Below are positions 1-10,900 of a stretch of 64,000 nt of DNA, piece after piece (the first letter of the stretch is position 1; each line of letters begins with the position of its first letter). The translations under genes and the position numbers were made by a program. A model generated the notes under the pieces. The model saw nothing but the letters and a program-made list of their open reading frames with translations, made no database searches and was not told the origin of the DNA. The stretch lies in the NCBI GenBank assembly GCA_947683425.1, contig CANTUQ010000081.1, forward strand, positions 7,932,501-7,996,500, written 5' to 3'. This stretch comes from Excoecaria cochinchinensis. Taxonomy: Eukaryota; Streptophyta; Magnoliopsida; Malpighiales; Euphorbiaceae.

Positions 1-266
1 CTTCTCCAGTCACGTCTCGTTACCTACGGTCACGTCGCGTGACTCCTTGTGTGTGGCGTGACCTGCTCCTCTCTCGTGACTTGCTCGTTCTATTTACTCC
101 TCTTCATTTCTTCACCTAAAAACACAGATAATCAACATAAAAACTCAAATGATACAAATAAACATAATCTAACACATCACATTAAATTTTACAAACAATT
201 ACATGATTAATTACATAAACTCACACAAAATAAATACTAAATTATACTTTAATTTAGCTCCTATCA
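1..266 (-). repeat. 3' LTR of the Athila-type element (partial)
   Basis: This stretch repeats 4629-4894 almost base for base and stops at the same terminal bases (ctatca on the plus strand, TGATAG at the LTR start on the minus strand). Only the first 266 bp of the LTR are in the window. It includes the end of a CpG-rich block of TCACG/CGTGA dyads at 8-85. Confidence 0.9.
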
Positions 267-283
267 AATTCCCCCACACTAAA
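267..283 (-). other. Polypurine tract of the Athila-type element
   Basis: The minus strand reads TTTAGTGTGGGGGAATT directly before the 3' LTR start TGATAGGAGC. The AGTGTGGGGGAATT form is typical of Athila plus-strand priming sites. A related tract (AAGTGTGGGGGAGTGAG on the minus strand) recurs at about 1221-1237, as in many Athila elements. Confidence 0.8.
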
Positions 284-1834
284 CCCTTGCTTGTCCTCAA
301 GCAAGAGAAAAGAAATAAACAAATTCAATAGTCAGTAAATATCATTACAAAATACTGTTCATTTAGCTATGTATACTAAAATTGTAAAGCTCAACTATCT
401 CAAACACTTACACGTATCAGTAAATCAAAATTCAAATTATGCATTGAAAATTCATCAAGTTTCCTAACTTTACTACTTCCAACATAAAGAATATAAAGTC
501 TCAAAAACTAAACATGAATCTAAGAGAGAAAATTGATCATAAAAGTTAAAAATCTAAGATTGCTAGTCACCTTTTAGGACAATTGAAGCTCACTTACCCT
601 TAATCAAATCTCATGGCATTTTTAGACTCTTTTTCTTTTTTTTTTATATTCTTTTCTACATGGATATATATATTTTTCATTTAATTCCATGTATAGCAAG
701 AGAAGTTAATATGGGTGCGTTTTATGCTCCATCCCATATTTTTGCAATTTTAAATATACATCTTGCTATTTATGGTTGAAATTAGTGGGTGCATTTTATG
801 CTCCATCCCACTTATTTTTACTTTTCTTTTATTTTTAGTCCTCATCCATTATTGAAAAGAAATAAGGGCAAGTATTATGGCTATAGTTTCCATAGGCAAC
901 TAGAAACTTAAAATTTTAAACAAAATGAGCAAATTCTAACTTTAAAAACATGGTAGGTAAAGAGACTAAATAATCTATAATGTTGAAATAAGTAAAACCA
1001 AATAACTTGAAAAACTTAAAACACATCCCAAAAATTTTAAAAAACTGAGAAAAATGAGTATAAAAGATAATGGACTTAACAACCTATACAATATACCAAA
1101 TAAACAATGCTTTATAATAAAGTTTACTAAAAAGCCTAATTGACATATAAAAACACACAACAACCAATGCAAATAACATAAACATAAACATATAAAACAA
1201 TAATCAAACAAAACTAACTCACTCCCCCACACTTAGAACCAACATTGTCCTCAATGTGTAGGAATGACACACAAAAATAAGTAAAAGAAACAAATAAAAT
1301 GAATAAAAAGAAAACTCCCCTATCATGGTGAAGGTGGAGGCGATGGAACCACAAAACACGCTTGGATCATGAAATTATCAAACTTGTACTCCAGCCTCCT
1401 TTGACGTCGCTCAATGGAAGATAATTGCCTGATATACCCGTCACGAGTCGTGAGGCAACGTCACGACTCGTGACGCTCTTCACTTACCTGGGAGAAGAGA
1501 GTCAAGCGAAATCCTCAGACCGTCACGTCGCGTGAAGCAACATCACGAGACGCGAGCCCTACCACAATCGCGTTCTGTCGTGATCGCAATACTTGTCGCG
1601 ATCGCGACAGAAGCAACGTCTACAAAGCACACATTTTTTTTTATTTAATTTTTTTATATATTTATTAAACAAATCTAATCTTACTAAATTAGCTATCATT
1701 TAAAAACAAATGTGTTATTAGCATGAAAATCAATAATAACATAAATAAAACTATATAAACAAATTTAAAATAAAGTACAAAACCTAAATAAGAACAATAT
1801 AACTAAGTAACCTAAAATAGAAGAATTAGACATA
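284..1834 (-). other. Non-coding interior of the Athila-type element (position of missing pol)
   Basis: There is no ORF here with protease, RT or integrase similarity; the longest reading frames are short and of low complexity. Visible structure: an imperfect 25-bp direct repeat at 713-737 and 786-810 (core ttttatgctccatccca), a second polypurine-like tract near 1221-1237, and a CpG-rich palindrome cluster at 1437-1620. The cluster contains paired CACGA-x-TCGTG dyads and, at 1594-1609, the perfect 16-bp palindrome TGTCGCGATCGCGACA. Confidence 0.6.
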
Positions 1835-3197
1835 TCATGGCTTAATGTGCCCCCTAGGATTCTCCTCAGTATTACTAGGAAGGCATCCTAGATTTCTAGA
1901 AGGTAGGGAATTAGCAAGTTGACCTATTTGAACCTCAAGATTATGAATAGTAGCAGCATGATTTTTAGCAATTTGATCAAATTTTTCTTCAAGTTTCTTT
2001 TGACTTTCATCATGAGAATGCATCTTATAATTAATTGCTTCAATGAACTTATCAATTTTAACCTCAAAAGCCCCAAACCTATCTTGTGGCTGTTGGTATC
2101 CTACACCTCTATTTTGGTTGTTAACATTATTATTCTCCCATGAAAGGTTAGGATGGTTTCTCCAACCAGGGTTATAGGTGTTAGAATAAGGATTTCCACG
2201 ACCTTGGCTTTGAAGAAAATTAACTTGCTCTTCCTTATGAACCATGCCTAAATTACAATTATCACTCTTATGTCCTTGTTGACCACAAACATTGCATGCA
2301 TTTGATGAATTACCACCCACACTTAGACTATTTACTCTATGATTCAATGCTTCAATTTGGGCTTGTAATGCAACCATAGAATCTACTGAATGTACCCCCC
2401 TAGCATTAGAATTATTATACTCCCTTACTCTTTCAGGAGGCCACATACAGTTATTCATTGCCATCTCTTCCAATAGCTCATATGCTGCATCAATTGTTTT
2501 TCTCATCAAAGAACCTCCAGCAGCAGCATCAATAGTCCCCCTTGAGCTATGCTGCATCAAATGTTTGCATCAACAACTCTCTTGGCAAGTTATGGTGTGG
2601 ACACATCCTTTGCAATTCCTTGAATCTTTCCCAAGCCTCATATAATGATTCATTTTCATTTTGAACAAATGTAGTGATATCCTTTATGATTTTTGCAGTT
2701 TTGGCCAATGGAAAATATTTTAATAAGAATGCTTGGGCCAATTGATCCCAAGTAGTTATAGATCCTCTTGTTAGGGAATTCAACCAAGTTTTTGCTTTAT
2801 CCTTCAAAGTGAATGGAAAAAGCCTAAGCTTGATTGCATCAGCCGAAACCCCATTTATCTTAAAGGTATCACATATTTCAAGGAAGTTGGCTAAATGAGC
2901 ATTTGGATCCTCATTTGCCAAACCATAGAATTGAATACTATTTTGAATCATTTGTAATAATGAAGGCTTAATTTCAAATTGATTGGCATTTACCGTGGGT
3001 CTTACCACTCCTTGTTGAGCACCACTCAAAGCAGGTGTGGCAAAGTCCATAAGTCTTGGTGGATTTTCTTCAGCCATAATAATTGATCTCCTATTTTTGT
3101 TCTTCTTTCTAGTTGACTTCCGGTTACTTGACAAGAATCTTTCAATTTCAGGATTTAAAGGCTCAAGTTCTTCTAAAGAACTCCTTGTACTAGGCAT
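1835..3197 (-). pseudogene. gag: Athila-type gag with one frameshift
   Basis: This encodes the capsid/nucleocapsid polyprotein. The first frame (2547-3197, 216 aa) starts MPSTRSSLEE and carries the capsid signature GLANEDPNAHLANFLEICD, then FPFTLKDKAKTWLNSL and ITTFVQNENESLYEAWERF, all typical of Athila gag. The frame shifts near 2550-2560, inside the usual 'QTF...IDAAAGG' stretch. The second frame (1835-2560) resumes with IDAAAGGSLMRKT and AYELLEEMA. It contains one canonical CCHC zinc knuckle, CNVCGQQGHKSDNC, and an asparagine-rich tail. It ends at NPRGHIKP, about where the protease domain would begin. The loss of pol exactly at the gag/protease border resembles gag-only non-autonomous elements. 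The single frameshift means it is no longer functional as read here. Confidence 0.85.
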
Positions 3198-3324
3198 GAA
3201 CTTTCAAAATCCTGTAAAACCAAAAAAAAAACACAAAATTAATTTAAACATACAAACAAATTAAAACAAAATAAAATATTGTAATCAAAATCATAAATCA
3301 ATTTTTATAATGGCAAACAACCGT

Positions 3325-3342
3325 TCCCCGGCAACGGCGCCA
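3325..3342 (-). other. Primer binding site, tRNA-Asp type
   Basis: The minus strand reads TGGCGCCGTTGCCGGGGA, the tRNA-Asp-complementary priming site characteristic of Athila elements. It lies 11 bp inside the 5' LTR boundary and upstream of gag in the same orientation. Confidence 0.85.
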
Positions 3343-3353
3343 AAAACTTATCG

Positions 3354-4894
3354 TGCATTTTCTATATATGCTTATTATACCGCAAGTATATGGTGTACCA
3401 CAATAGTACTTAAGATTGTCGATCCCACGAGGAACGTTTTTACACACTATTACTAATTGATTTTAATCTTGTTTACAATGATTAATTAATGGTAGAGTTG
3501 ATTTTAATCTAATCTAATATGTAAACTAAATATACCTAGTTAATGATAGTCAAAAGAAGATAAAATAAATCATGAAGAATTAAAAACAATGAACTTGATT
3601 CCATCATTTAGATTAACATCTTTCATCTTTTTATGCAAGCCAAGTTAGAATAAACTTTTAACTCACTCTCTTGACATGATTTAAAATGCCTAAAACATAT
3701 AATTAAAATTCTAACTCACAATTTTCATTAATGAATTAGAGGTTTCTAATTACATATTTTAAGAATAAACACTAACCTATAGCAATTATCTCAATATACC
3801 GATTTCTCAAAATATACCTTGATAATGAATCTCTATTAAATGTCAGATAAAGCAATCTCTCGAATTACTTTAACTTGTAAAGATCATGCAAAAGATATTA
3901 ATAGAGAATCTACAATGAAAGACTATGAAAGTAGATAGAAATAGAAAGAATTATAATATGCAAGTTCATTAAAATGATATTCATAAAAATATTGGAGAAG
4001 AATTAAAAATAAAAGAATAAGATAGAAGCCTTTCAACCCTTTTCTCAATCTCTTGAAAATAAATTTTCCTTCTCCTTGATCTTCTTCTTCAAATCATAAA
4101 ACTAAATAGAAATTTAACTAAGAAAAATCTGTCTTGCAAAATACAGAAAAATTACTTAACTAAAAAATTCATCATTTCATATATTTCTAATTACAGTTAA
4201 ACTACATATTTATAGATAATAATTTAAAGATTGTGTCTCTTAGAGATGTCCCTTGAGAATGGTTGCAAAGTTTGGTGAAATAAGATGACTTTTCATGTGA
4301 CTTTTGGCCCAAAACTGTCCAACGGTCGTCTCTGTCGCGATCGCGACAGAACGCGCTTGCCCATTTTCTTCTTTCTTTCTTTCGGTTTTCTCTTCCCTCT
4401 TTGGCCAGTCACGGGACGTTACCTCCCATCACGGCGTGACTCTTCGCGTGTGCTTGGCATGACTGGCGCTCACGTCTCGCCTCGTCGTCTCCTTTCTCTT
4501 CTCTTCTTCTCTCTTTCCCTTCTTTCCTGGCCTCTCTCACGCGTCACGAGTCGCCACCTACGCTCACGTCGCGTGACGCTTCTCTCTCAGCTTCTTTTCT
4601 TTCTCTTTTTCTTCTTTCTCTTCTTTCTCTTCTCCAGTCACGTCTCGTTACCTACGGTCACGTCGCGTGACTCCTTGTGTGTGGCGTGACCTGCTCCTCT
4701 CTCGTGACTTGCTCGTTCTATTTACTCCTCTTCATTTCTTCACCTAAAAACACAGATAATCAACATAAAAACTCAACTGATACAAATAAACATAATCTAA
4801 CACATCACATTAAATTTTACAAACAATTACATGATTAATTACATAAACTCACAAAAAATAAATACTAAATTATACTTCAATTTAGCTCCTATCA
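3354..4894 (-). repeat. 5' LTR of the Athila-type element
   Basis: The minus-strand LTR runs from TGATAGGAGC (4894) to ...AAAATGCA (3354), about 1.54 kb. Its right end matches the partial 3' LTR at 1-266. A CpG-rich block at 4320-4700, about 200-570 bp from the LTR start, is full of TCACG/CGTGA dyads. It opens with the perfect 20-bp palindrome at 4331-4350 (TCTGTCGCGA followed by its reverse complement). The rest is AT-rich and non-coding. Confidence 0.8.
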
Positions 4895-5521
4895 CTTTCC
4901 TATGTGGGCTTTATCCATGGGTTAACGGGGAACCCAATGGACGCATATGTTGCCCGATGGATAACCGACAGCATAACATCTCTTGACTAATGCGCATTCA
5001 TATGAGTTTTAGCCATTATGTATTTAAGCACTTCAATCTCATTAAGATAGGCCCACCGGGGCATGAAAGTCTTTGATAAAAGACCATTTAATTTGGTTGA
5101 TTATGTTCAATATATAATGGCCCACATAGCAAGCACATTATTATCGTACATTTCACTTAGGGGAAGTATTTATTGCCATTACATGAGCTTTGGTCAAAGG
5201 TGATGATACTTTAGGGCTACCCAAGCATGGTCCCTACCAACGGATCTAGCTCATCACGAGCATAACGATCGATTGAGTCTCCATTTAATATACCATGATG
5301 GTACGAGGTTTGGGCTGGTGATTATCCTTAACACTTCCCTACATTGAGTGAACGTAGGGTCATGCTTCGGGGAACGCACCGTGGTAAGAGTAGGGACTAA
5401 ACTAGCATAGTTCTAAGCCTCTAATGAAATGCTATGCAATTTCGAAAAAGGGATGAAATTTTTAAATTAAAACTCAATTATATGTTTTAACCAAGATACT
5501 TTCGAAGTGAAGTCTCTATGT
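4895..5521 (-). other. Leader of Tat-type element E
   Basis: This non-coding stretch matches the leader of element A (56760-57354) and, inverted, that of element B (41214-41900). Shared landmarks include ccctacattgagtgaacgta and the purine/pyrimidine block around the mixed repeats at 5160-5400. It is the region between primer site and gag. It is cut at 4894 by the Athila insertion, so no gag of E survives in the window. Confidence 0.65.
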
Positions 5522-5538
5522 CCTCAGTGGAGTCACCA
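5522..5538 (-). other. Primer binding site of Tat element E
   Basis: The minus strand reads GTGGTGACTCCACTGAGG directly after the LTR end ...GAGTCACA. It is a variant of the TGGCGACTCCACTGG site seen at 41199 and 57355. Tat/Ogre elements are usually primed by tRNA-Arg, but I did not verify the match. Confidence 0.6.
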
Positions 5539-5539
5539 C

Positions 5540-7998
5540 TGTGACTCCACTGGATGCCCCGATCACCCGCCTTTAGGGCATTTGGGAGAGATTCATGGAA
5601 ACTTGCAAGGGATTGCAAGCACGTCTATTTTGGGCAACAAGTAGGTGTTTTGGAGTCACCACCCAATAAAACATTGGGAAAGGTCATCTAGCCTCAATGA
5701 GCCTAAGACAAATCATTTGTATCTATTTTGGACAATCAGAGATATTTTGGACACCTTCTTCCAATAGAACATTAGAAGGATCATCTAATCTCGTGAAGCG
5801 TAAGACGATGCATATACGTCTATTTTGGGCAAGCCAGAGATATTTTGGACACCTCTTTCCAATAAAACACTGGAAAGATCATCTAATCTCATGGAGCCTA
5901 AGACAATGCGAATTGGGCCTATTTTGGGTAACAAGAGATATTTTGGAGACCCCACCTCAATAGGACATTGAGATGGTCCTCTAACCTCGTTGAGCCTAAG
6001 ACCAGAGATGGTTCGGGACTTCCCATTTATTCATACATTGGTTAAAGTTACAATTGAGTTTTGAAATTAAGATTTCATCCCTTTTTTCATTCATTTGAAT
6101 GCAATAATTAGAGCACATATCAATCACATAATAAAATAATAAATAAAAACAAGATAAAAAAAAGGTAAATAAAAATACAATAAATTACAATAAAATTAGG
6201 GGCGGAATACAACCCCCAATGTAAATGAAATGTAAATCATACATAAAACAGGATATTTATTAAGGATGAGGACATTGGTCCTCGCATACATAGTTAACGA
6301 AAATAATTTTAAAGTGACAATTTATTTGGATGAAAAAACTAAGACATTGGTCCCATTTTATTAAAAAAATCCAATAATTAATAAAAATATTTTTGTGTCA
6401 TTTTTTATTAAACGTGCATAAAATAAATAATTTTATTATTAATTAAATGACAAATGAATTAAAAGACAAATAAAATAAAAATAATAAAAACAATAAAAAT
6501 GATAAATTCCCGGATCTCCTCTTTTGTTCGCATGGATGCTCAAACAAGGAGAAACAAAGATTTAAAACCAAAAACAAACACAAATAAAATAATTTTAGTA
6601 ATTAAATGAAGAAAATCGATTAAACACATACAACAATAAATAATAAATTAAAATAAATAAAATATGTATTATGGATGACAAATAAATTAAATGACATATT
6701 AAAACAAATAGATTAACATATTAATTAATTAACACAAATAAAAACACAAATTATGATGATGATAATGCTAATAATAATAATAATAATAATAATAGAAGGG
6801 AAGAATAAACAATTAAATAAGATAAAGTAAAAAAAACATTAAAAATGTTAAATCTATATCTAAAATCACATAAAATAAATAAACGATAAATTAAAAATTC
6901 TACATGATTACTAATTAAATATGAACAAAAATAAATAGAAGAAAAAAAAATGAAATTAAAAAATTGAGTTTAGAATATTTACCCTCAGATTTTGGATTCG
7001 ATGGAGGAAAAATATGATTGATTTTCCTTACTTTGATTCACAAAGTACAAATAAAAAATAATAAAAATTGAAATTTTATTCCAAAAAAAAATTGCTTAAA
7101 AATAATAGAAAAAAAGAAATTAATTTTTAAGAACAAATAATTGATTTCTTTATCTCAAGTATGATTATTGATTAAAATTGTAAAAAAAATGGAAGAAAAG
7201 AAATTTAATTCCCAAGATAAAAGAATTATTTTTTTTATTTCAAGAAATTATAATTGATAATAAAAAAACAAATCTTAATAAAAAAAAAAGATTGTCTTTA
7301 TTCAAAAAAAAATCTTGATTAAAAATTGAATTTTTAACTTTAAGAATTTTTTATTTGGAGAAGAAAAATGAAAGAAATATAGAGAGAATTATTGGAGAAG
7401 AAGAAGAAAAGAAAAATGAAGATTTTTTGATCAAAAGTGAATTCCCCCTAATTTTCTTTCATTTTTTTCTATTTAAATGAATAAAAATGAAAAAAATCAT
7501 TAATTAAGGAAGAAAATTGAATTTTTATTGAAATTACCTTAATTTGGGTTCAAAAAAAGGGAATTAACACTAAAAATCCCGGAAAATATGGTGAAAAGTA
7601 AAAAAAAATCAAGAAAAATCGGAAAAGGGAGAAAATCGCGTTTCGGCAGGCTGGGGGGAGACCGACACCCATCGATGGGGGCGACGGGCATCGGGCGCGC
7701 GCTCGCGCAACGCACAGCAGCGCGCGGAGTGACGCCCCACGCGTCGTTCGCCCAGGCTCCCCGCGCACTGACGCGGTTGACATCCAATTTTTTTTTTCAA
7801 ATTTAACTAAAAACACTATAATTTTCAAACTCCATTTTTCAAATTTAATTTTTAATACATTTTTTATTATTTTATTTTTTATTCTAAAATGCAAATTTTA
7901 CAAGAAAATCATCATTTTCAATATTTTTGCCTGTGAACAGACATCTAATCATCATTGGGTAACTCTGATCTGGGCTGACTCAGGACCCGGTGTCTACA
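5540..7998 (-). repeat. 5' LTR of Tat-type element E
   Basis: The LTR reads on the minus strand from TGTAGACACCGGGTCC (7998) to ...GAGTCACA (5540), about 2.46 kb. Its first 100 bp match those of the A and C LTRs. A GC-rich island at 7640-7780, about 220-360 bp from the LTR start, contains the palindrome CCCATCGATGGG. The motif GAGGGTAAATATTC is at about 6974. An (AAT)n microsatellite is at 6770-6794, and a four-unit 98-bp repeat lies near the 3' end. The right flank agggc falls at a position where element A reads gcagggcatttattc, so E inserted into Tat post-integrase sequence. Confidence 0.8.
5624..6000 (-). repeat. Four-unit ~98-bp tandem repeat near the 3' end of LTR E
   Basis: The core (t/c)ctattttgg starts at 5624, 5722, 5819 and 5918. 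Each unit carries a hairpin with a five-base or longer loop: CCCAAT-aaaac-ATTGGG (5662-5678), CTTCcAAT-agaac-ATTaGAAG (5758-5778), CTTTCCA...TGGAAAG (5855-5877) and CTCAAT-aggac-ATTGAG (5956-5972). The stems differ in sequence but stay paired. Confidence 0.75.
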
Positions 7999-8035
7999 AG
8001 GGCATTTATTCTCTTCCTTTGATTTTTCTTGGTTT

Positions 8036-8981
8036 TTAGCCATGGAACCTTTTTAGTCTGTCGACATTGACCGGATCTTTAAATTCATTCGTATTGTTGT
8101 CTGTCAAAATTGCTGCTCCCTTTGTTAGAAACTTTTTCAGCACGAACGGACCGTCCCAGGTTGGCCTAAATTTTTCCCAGATGTTTGGCACCCCTAGCCT
8201 TATATGCTTGAAGACCAGATTCCCTTCTTTCAACAGGTGCTTTCTTACTTACTTACTAAACGACCAAGCTAGTCTTTTCTAATAGACTTGATTGTGATAA
8301 TAAGCTTGCAACCTATCCTCATCTAATAGATTCAACTGCAGTAATCGCTGTTATGCCCATTCTGCCTCTAGAATCTTGACTTTCATAACCACTCTTAAAG
8401 ATCTCAGTTCAATCTCAACTGGCAACACTGCTTCAGTCCCGTATACCAGAGAAAATGGTGTTGCTCCTGTAGAGGTTCTGATGGTGGTTCTATAACCCTA
8501 GAGTGCAAAAGGTAGCTTTTCTGCCCAATCTTTATAGTTATGTACCATCTTGGCCAGTATTCTTTTGACATCCTTATTTGCTGCTTCCACCGCCCCATTA
8601 GCCTAAGGTCAGTAAGGGGAAGGCTTGTGGTGCTGGATTCCATATTTCTGAAGCATCTGTTTAGTTTCAGCCAAGAATTGTACCCCATTATCAGATATAA
8701 TGTGTTGCAGGAGGCCATATTTGCATATCAAATTTGGCTCAATGAACCAGGCCATGTCTTTGGCATCGATCTTCCTAAAAGATTCAGCTTCAACCCATTT
8801 GGTGAAGTAATCGATGGCGACTATAATGAACATATGCCCATTAGAAGTGGTAGGACGTATCTCGCCTATTATATCTTTTCCCCAAGTTGCAAATGGCCAT
8901 AGAGATGTCAAGTTAAGTAGCTCTGAAACTGGCACATGTCTCAAAAGGTAATCGATGGCGACTATAATGAACATATGCCCA
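8036..8981 (-). pseudogene. Ty3/gypsy (Tat) integrase, degenerate C-terminal half of pol
   Basis: Read on the minus strand from 8981 to 8036, this is the integrase catalytic core followed by the C-terminal domain. The first catalytic Asp is in WGKDIIGEI, the second in IISDNG, and the Glu is in NGAVEAANK about 35 residues later. All three DDE residues are therefore still readable. Two stops interrupt the stretch between HHKPSPY and ANGAVE. The C-terminal block contains GKF/EKFRPTWDGPFVLKK and ends NVDRLKRFHG, typical of Tat-lineage integrase. The piece belongs to a Tat element older than E and is cut on both sides. The segment encoding the start of the core (core GHMFIIVAIDY) is partly duplicated at its broken 5' end (8949-8981 repeats 8811-8843). 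Confidence 0.85.
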
Positions 8982-9417
8982 TACATACTAGCAACAATTA
9001 GTCATAATCAAAGGCGTAAACATAATATAAACATAATTATCGATAGCACAACTAAAACAATTACCTGTACCTTTCATGCTCAAATAATCACGTACATTCT
9101 CATAATACATAACACATGCCTTAGTCATAACATTATCATATACACCTGCTAAAGCATGGTCTTATCTCAAGCATTGACATGAATGCTCAAATACAATCAA
9201 TCAATCACTAAAGCAATAGCTTAGAAGTCAAATAACCAAAAAGGAAGCCTGGACTCTCATAAATTTGTGGATACGGGTACTGAAGATACTGATTGGACAC
9301 AGTATCTAACACACAAAAGACATAAGTCTCAAATATACTTATACCCAAAGGTAATAGAAGAAACCAAAATATCTAAACAAAAGACCCATACGAGTCTACA
9401 GAGCAGCTGTGCAAAAC

Positions 9418-9443
9418 CCTTTATAAGCATGCTTATCTATCCA
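9418..9443 (-). promoter_or_regulatory. Putative core promoter of LTR T' (TATA box)
   Basis: The minus strand reads GTGGATAGATAAGCATGCTT followed by ATAAAGGG. This contains a good TATAAAG box next to the palindrome TAAGCATGCTTA. The same arrangement, with TAGGCATGCCTA and CTATAGAG, is in both LTR T copies (18152-18177 and 23238-23263). Conservation between two otherwise diverged LTRs supports a promoter role; no transcript data are available. Confidence 0.5.
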
Positions 9444-10565
9444 CTACCTTGACACTTCAGGCTCAACAAACACTCTAATCACAATATCACAAATTCAACC
9501 ATTACCCAAGTATTCAACCAAGAATGCATAAACATTTCCATTCATGTACTAGTCAAGCAAACCATCACATGGTTCATGCATATACATATAAGCTTAATAT
9601 GCATGTACATTCATAATCAATGCAATGCTATACCCAAATAAGAAGAAAAGACTTAACTTACAACTCTGCACACCCTTATCACACTCACGACAAAACACAA
9701 CACACACTGGTGTCATGCACGCGGGCCTCGTCGCTCTCGTGACAAAATGCCAAAGTGGCCACTATCGCGCTCGCGACAAGGCTCGGCACAAATCAGCCAT
9801 GCGCGAGAACTCTCAGCAAGCTCGGCGATGCTCAGCAGGCCGACCTTGAGAAGGAGTGTTCTGACGCGCTCACAACCCCTGTCGTGCTCGCGACATAACC
9901 AAACTAAGTGTTCAACTCCAAGCAACATAAACCATTCAAGCACACACTTCATAAACCAACTCAAAACTCACATGCATAACCTTCAGAATCATACCAATAA
10001 CACTTATAAACACTACTTAATGATTAAACTCAATCAATTACTAATATCAACCAAAATGGCAAAATAGACATAAAGATCATGTTGAGTGTTCTACATGCCA
10101 AAATCTATACGTTTACCACATGCAAAGCTAACTAAAAGCCTCAATTGAACAATAGCACTACTTTAAGCATACCAATTTATGAATAATTCAAACATGCATC
10201 AACAACATAACATATCAACAAACTCAAAACTCATAAGCAATCCATTATCAAGGCATACGATCCCAACCTCTAGAATGCAGCTCAAGACTCTACTCTTTAA
10301 GATCACACCTTCTCCTTGCCCTTCTCTTTCCTTCTATCAACAGCTTCTTGCACAATCCAAGAACACACACACTTAATCCAACTCAAGACCGAGAATAGAA
10401 TGAGTAGAAGAAGATCATAATAAATTCTTAGCCTCTCTTACCTTCAAATCTCTTATTAAACCTCCTTAACACATCCAATTGCAGAAATTTAACCTATCTT
10501 GAAGAATCATGAACCGAAAATGAAGAAAGGAGGAAGAGAGGAGAAACTGTCACTACAAAAAAAAA

Positions 10566-10830
10566 GGGAATTAGCGACGGACATTTCCGTCGCTAATTCA
10601 TTACATTTCGTCGCTATTTACTTTTAGCGACAAAACGACTAACAGTCGCTAATAGAGCCGTCGCAAAAATTTTGCGACTAAATCATAAAACAGTCGCTAA
10701 AAATAGCGACAGAAAATCAGTCGCTAAAAACAAAATATTCCGTCGCTAAATAACCCCTAAATTAGTCGCCAGAAATATTAAAAAAATATTAGCGACCAAA
10801 AATTCCGTCGCTATTCTGTCGCAAAAATTA
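10566..10830. repeat. CACTA 5' subterminal repeat array (TAGCGAC / GTCGCTA)
   Basis: More than ten copies of TAGCGAC or its complement, in both orientations, are packed into about 265 bp inside the left terminus. In CACTA elements such subterminal motifs are binding sites for the element's DNA-binding protein (TnpA in En/Spm). That role here is inferred from the family. Confidence 0.85.
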
Positions 10831-10858
10831 TTTAATTTTTTTAATTATTTTTAATTTA

Positions 10859-10860
<2 letters not shown>

Positions 10861-10899
<39 letters not shown>
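10861..10899 (+). repeat. (TTA)n microsatellite
   Basis: About 13 uninterrupted TTA units lie just inside the CACTA subterminal array. Confidence 0.95.

Positions 10900-10900
<1 letters not shown>

Larger units (their letters stand above)
1..4894 (-). mobile_element. Athila-type Ty3/gypsy element lacking pol (left end outside window)
   Basis: Read on the minus strand, the parts are a 5' LTR (3354-4894), a primer site matching tRNA-Asp, a gag region, non-coding DNA, a polypurine tract and the start of the 3' LTR (1-266). The two LTRs are nearly identical where they overlap (compare 1-266 with 4629-4894), so the element is fairly young. The gag product and primer site are characteristic of the Athila lineage. 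Only about 3.1 kb separates the LTRs and no protease, RT, RNase H or integrase similarity is visible, so it needed enzymes from a related element. It inserted into the leader of the Tat element to its right; the five bases ctttc at 4895 are the candidate target duplication, whose partner is outside the window. Confidence 0.85.

Noticed and set aside
4285..4689. 134-codon plus-strand frame in the Athila LTR
   Set aside because: Low-complexity Phe/Leu/Ser and Arg translation of pyrimidine-rich LTR sequence that runs antisense to the element.
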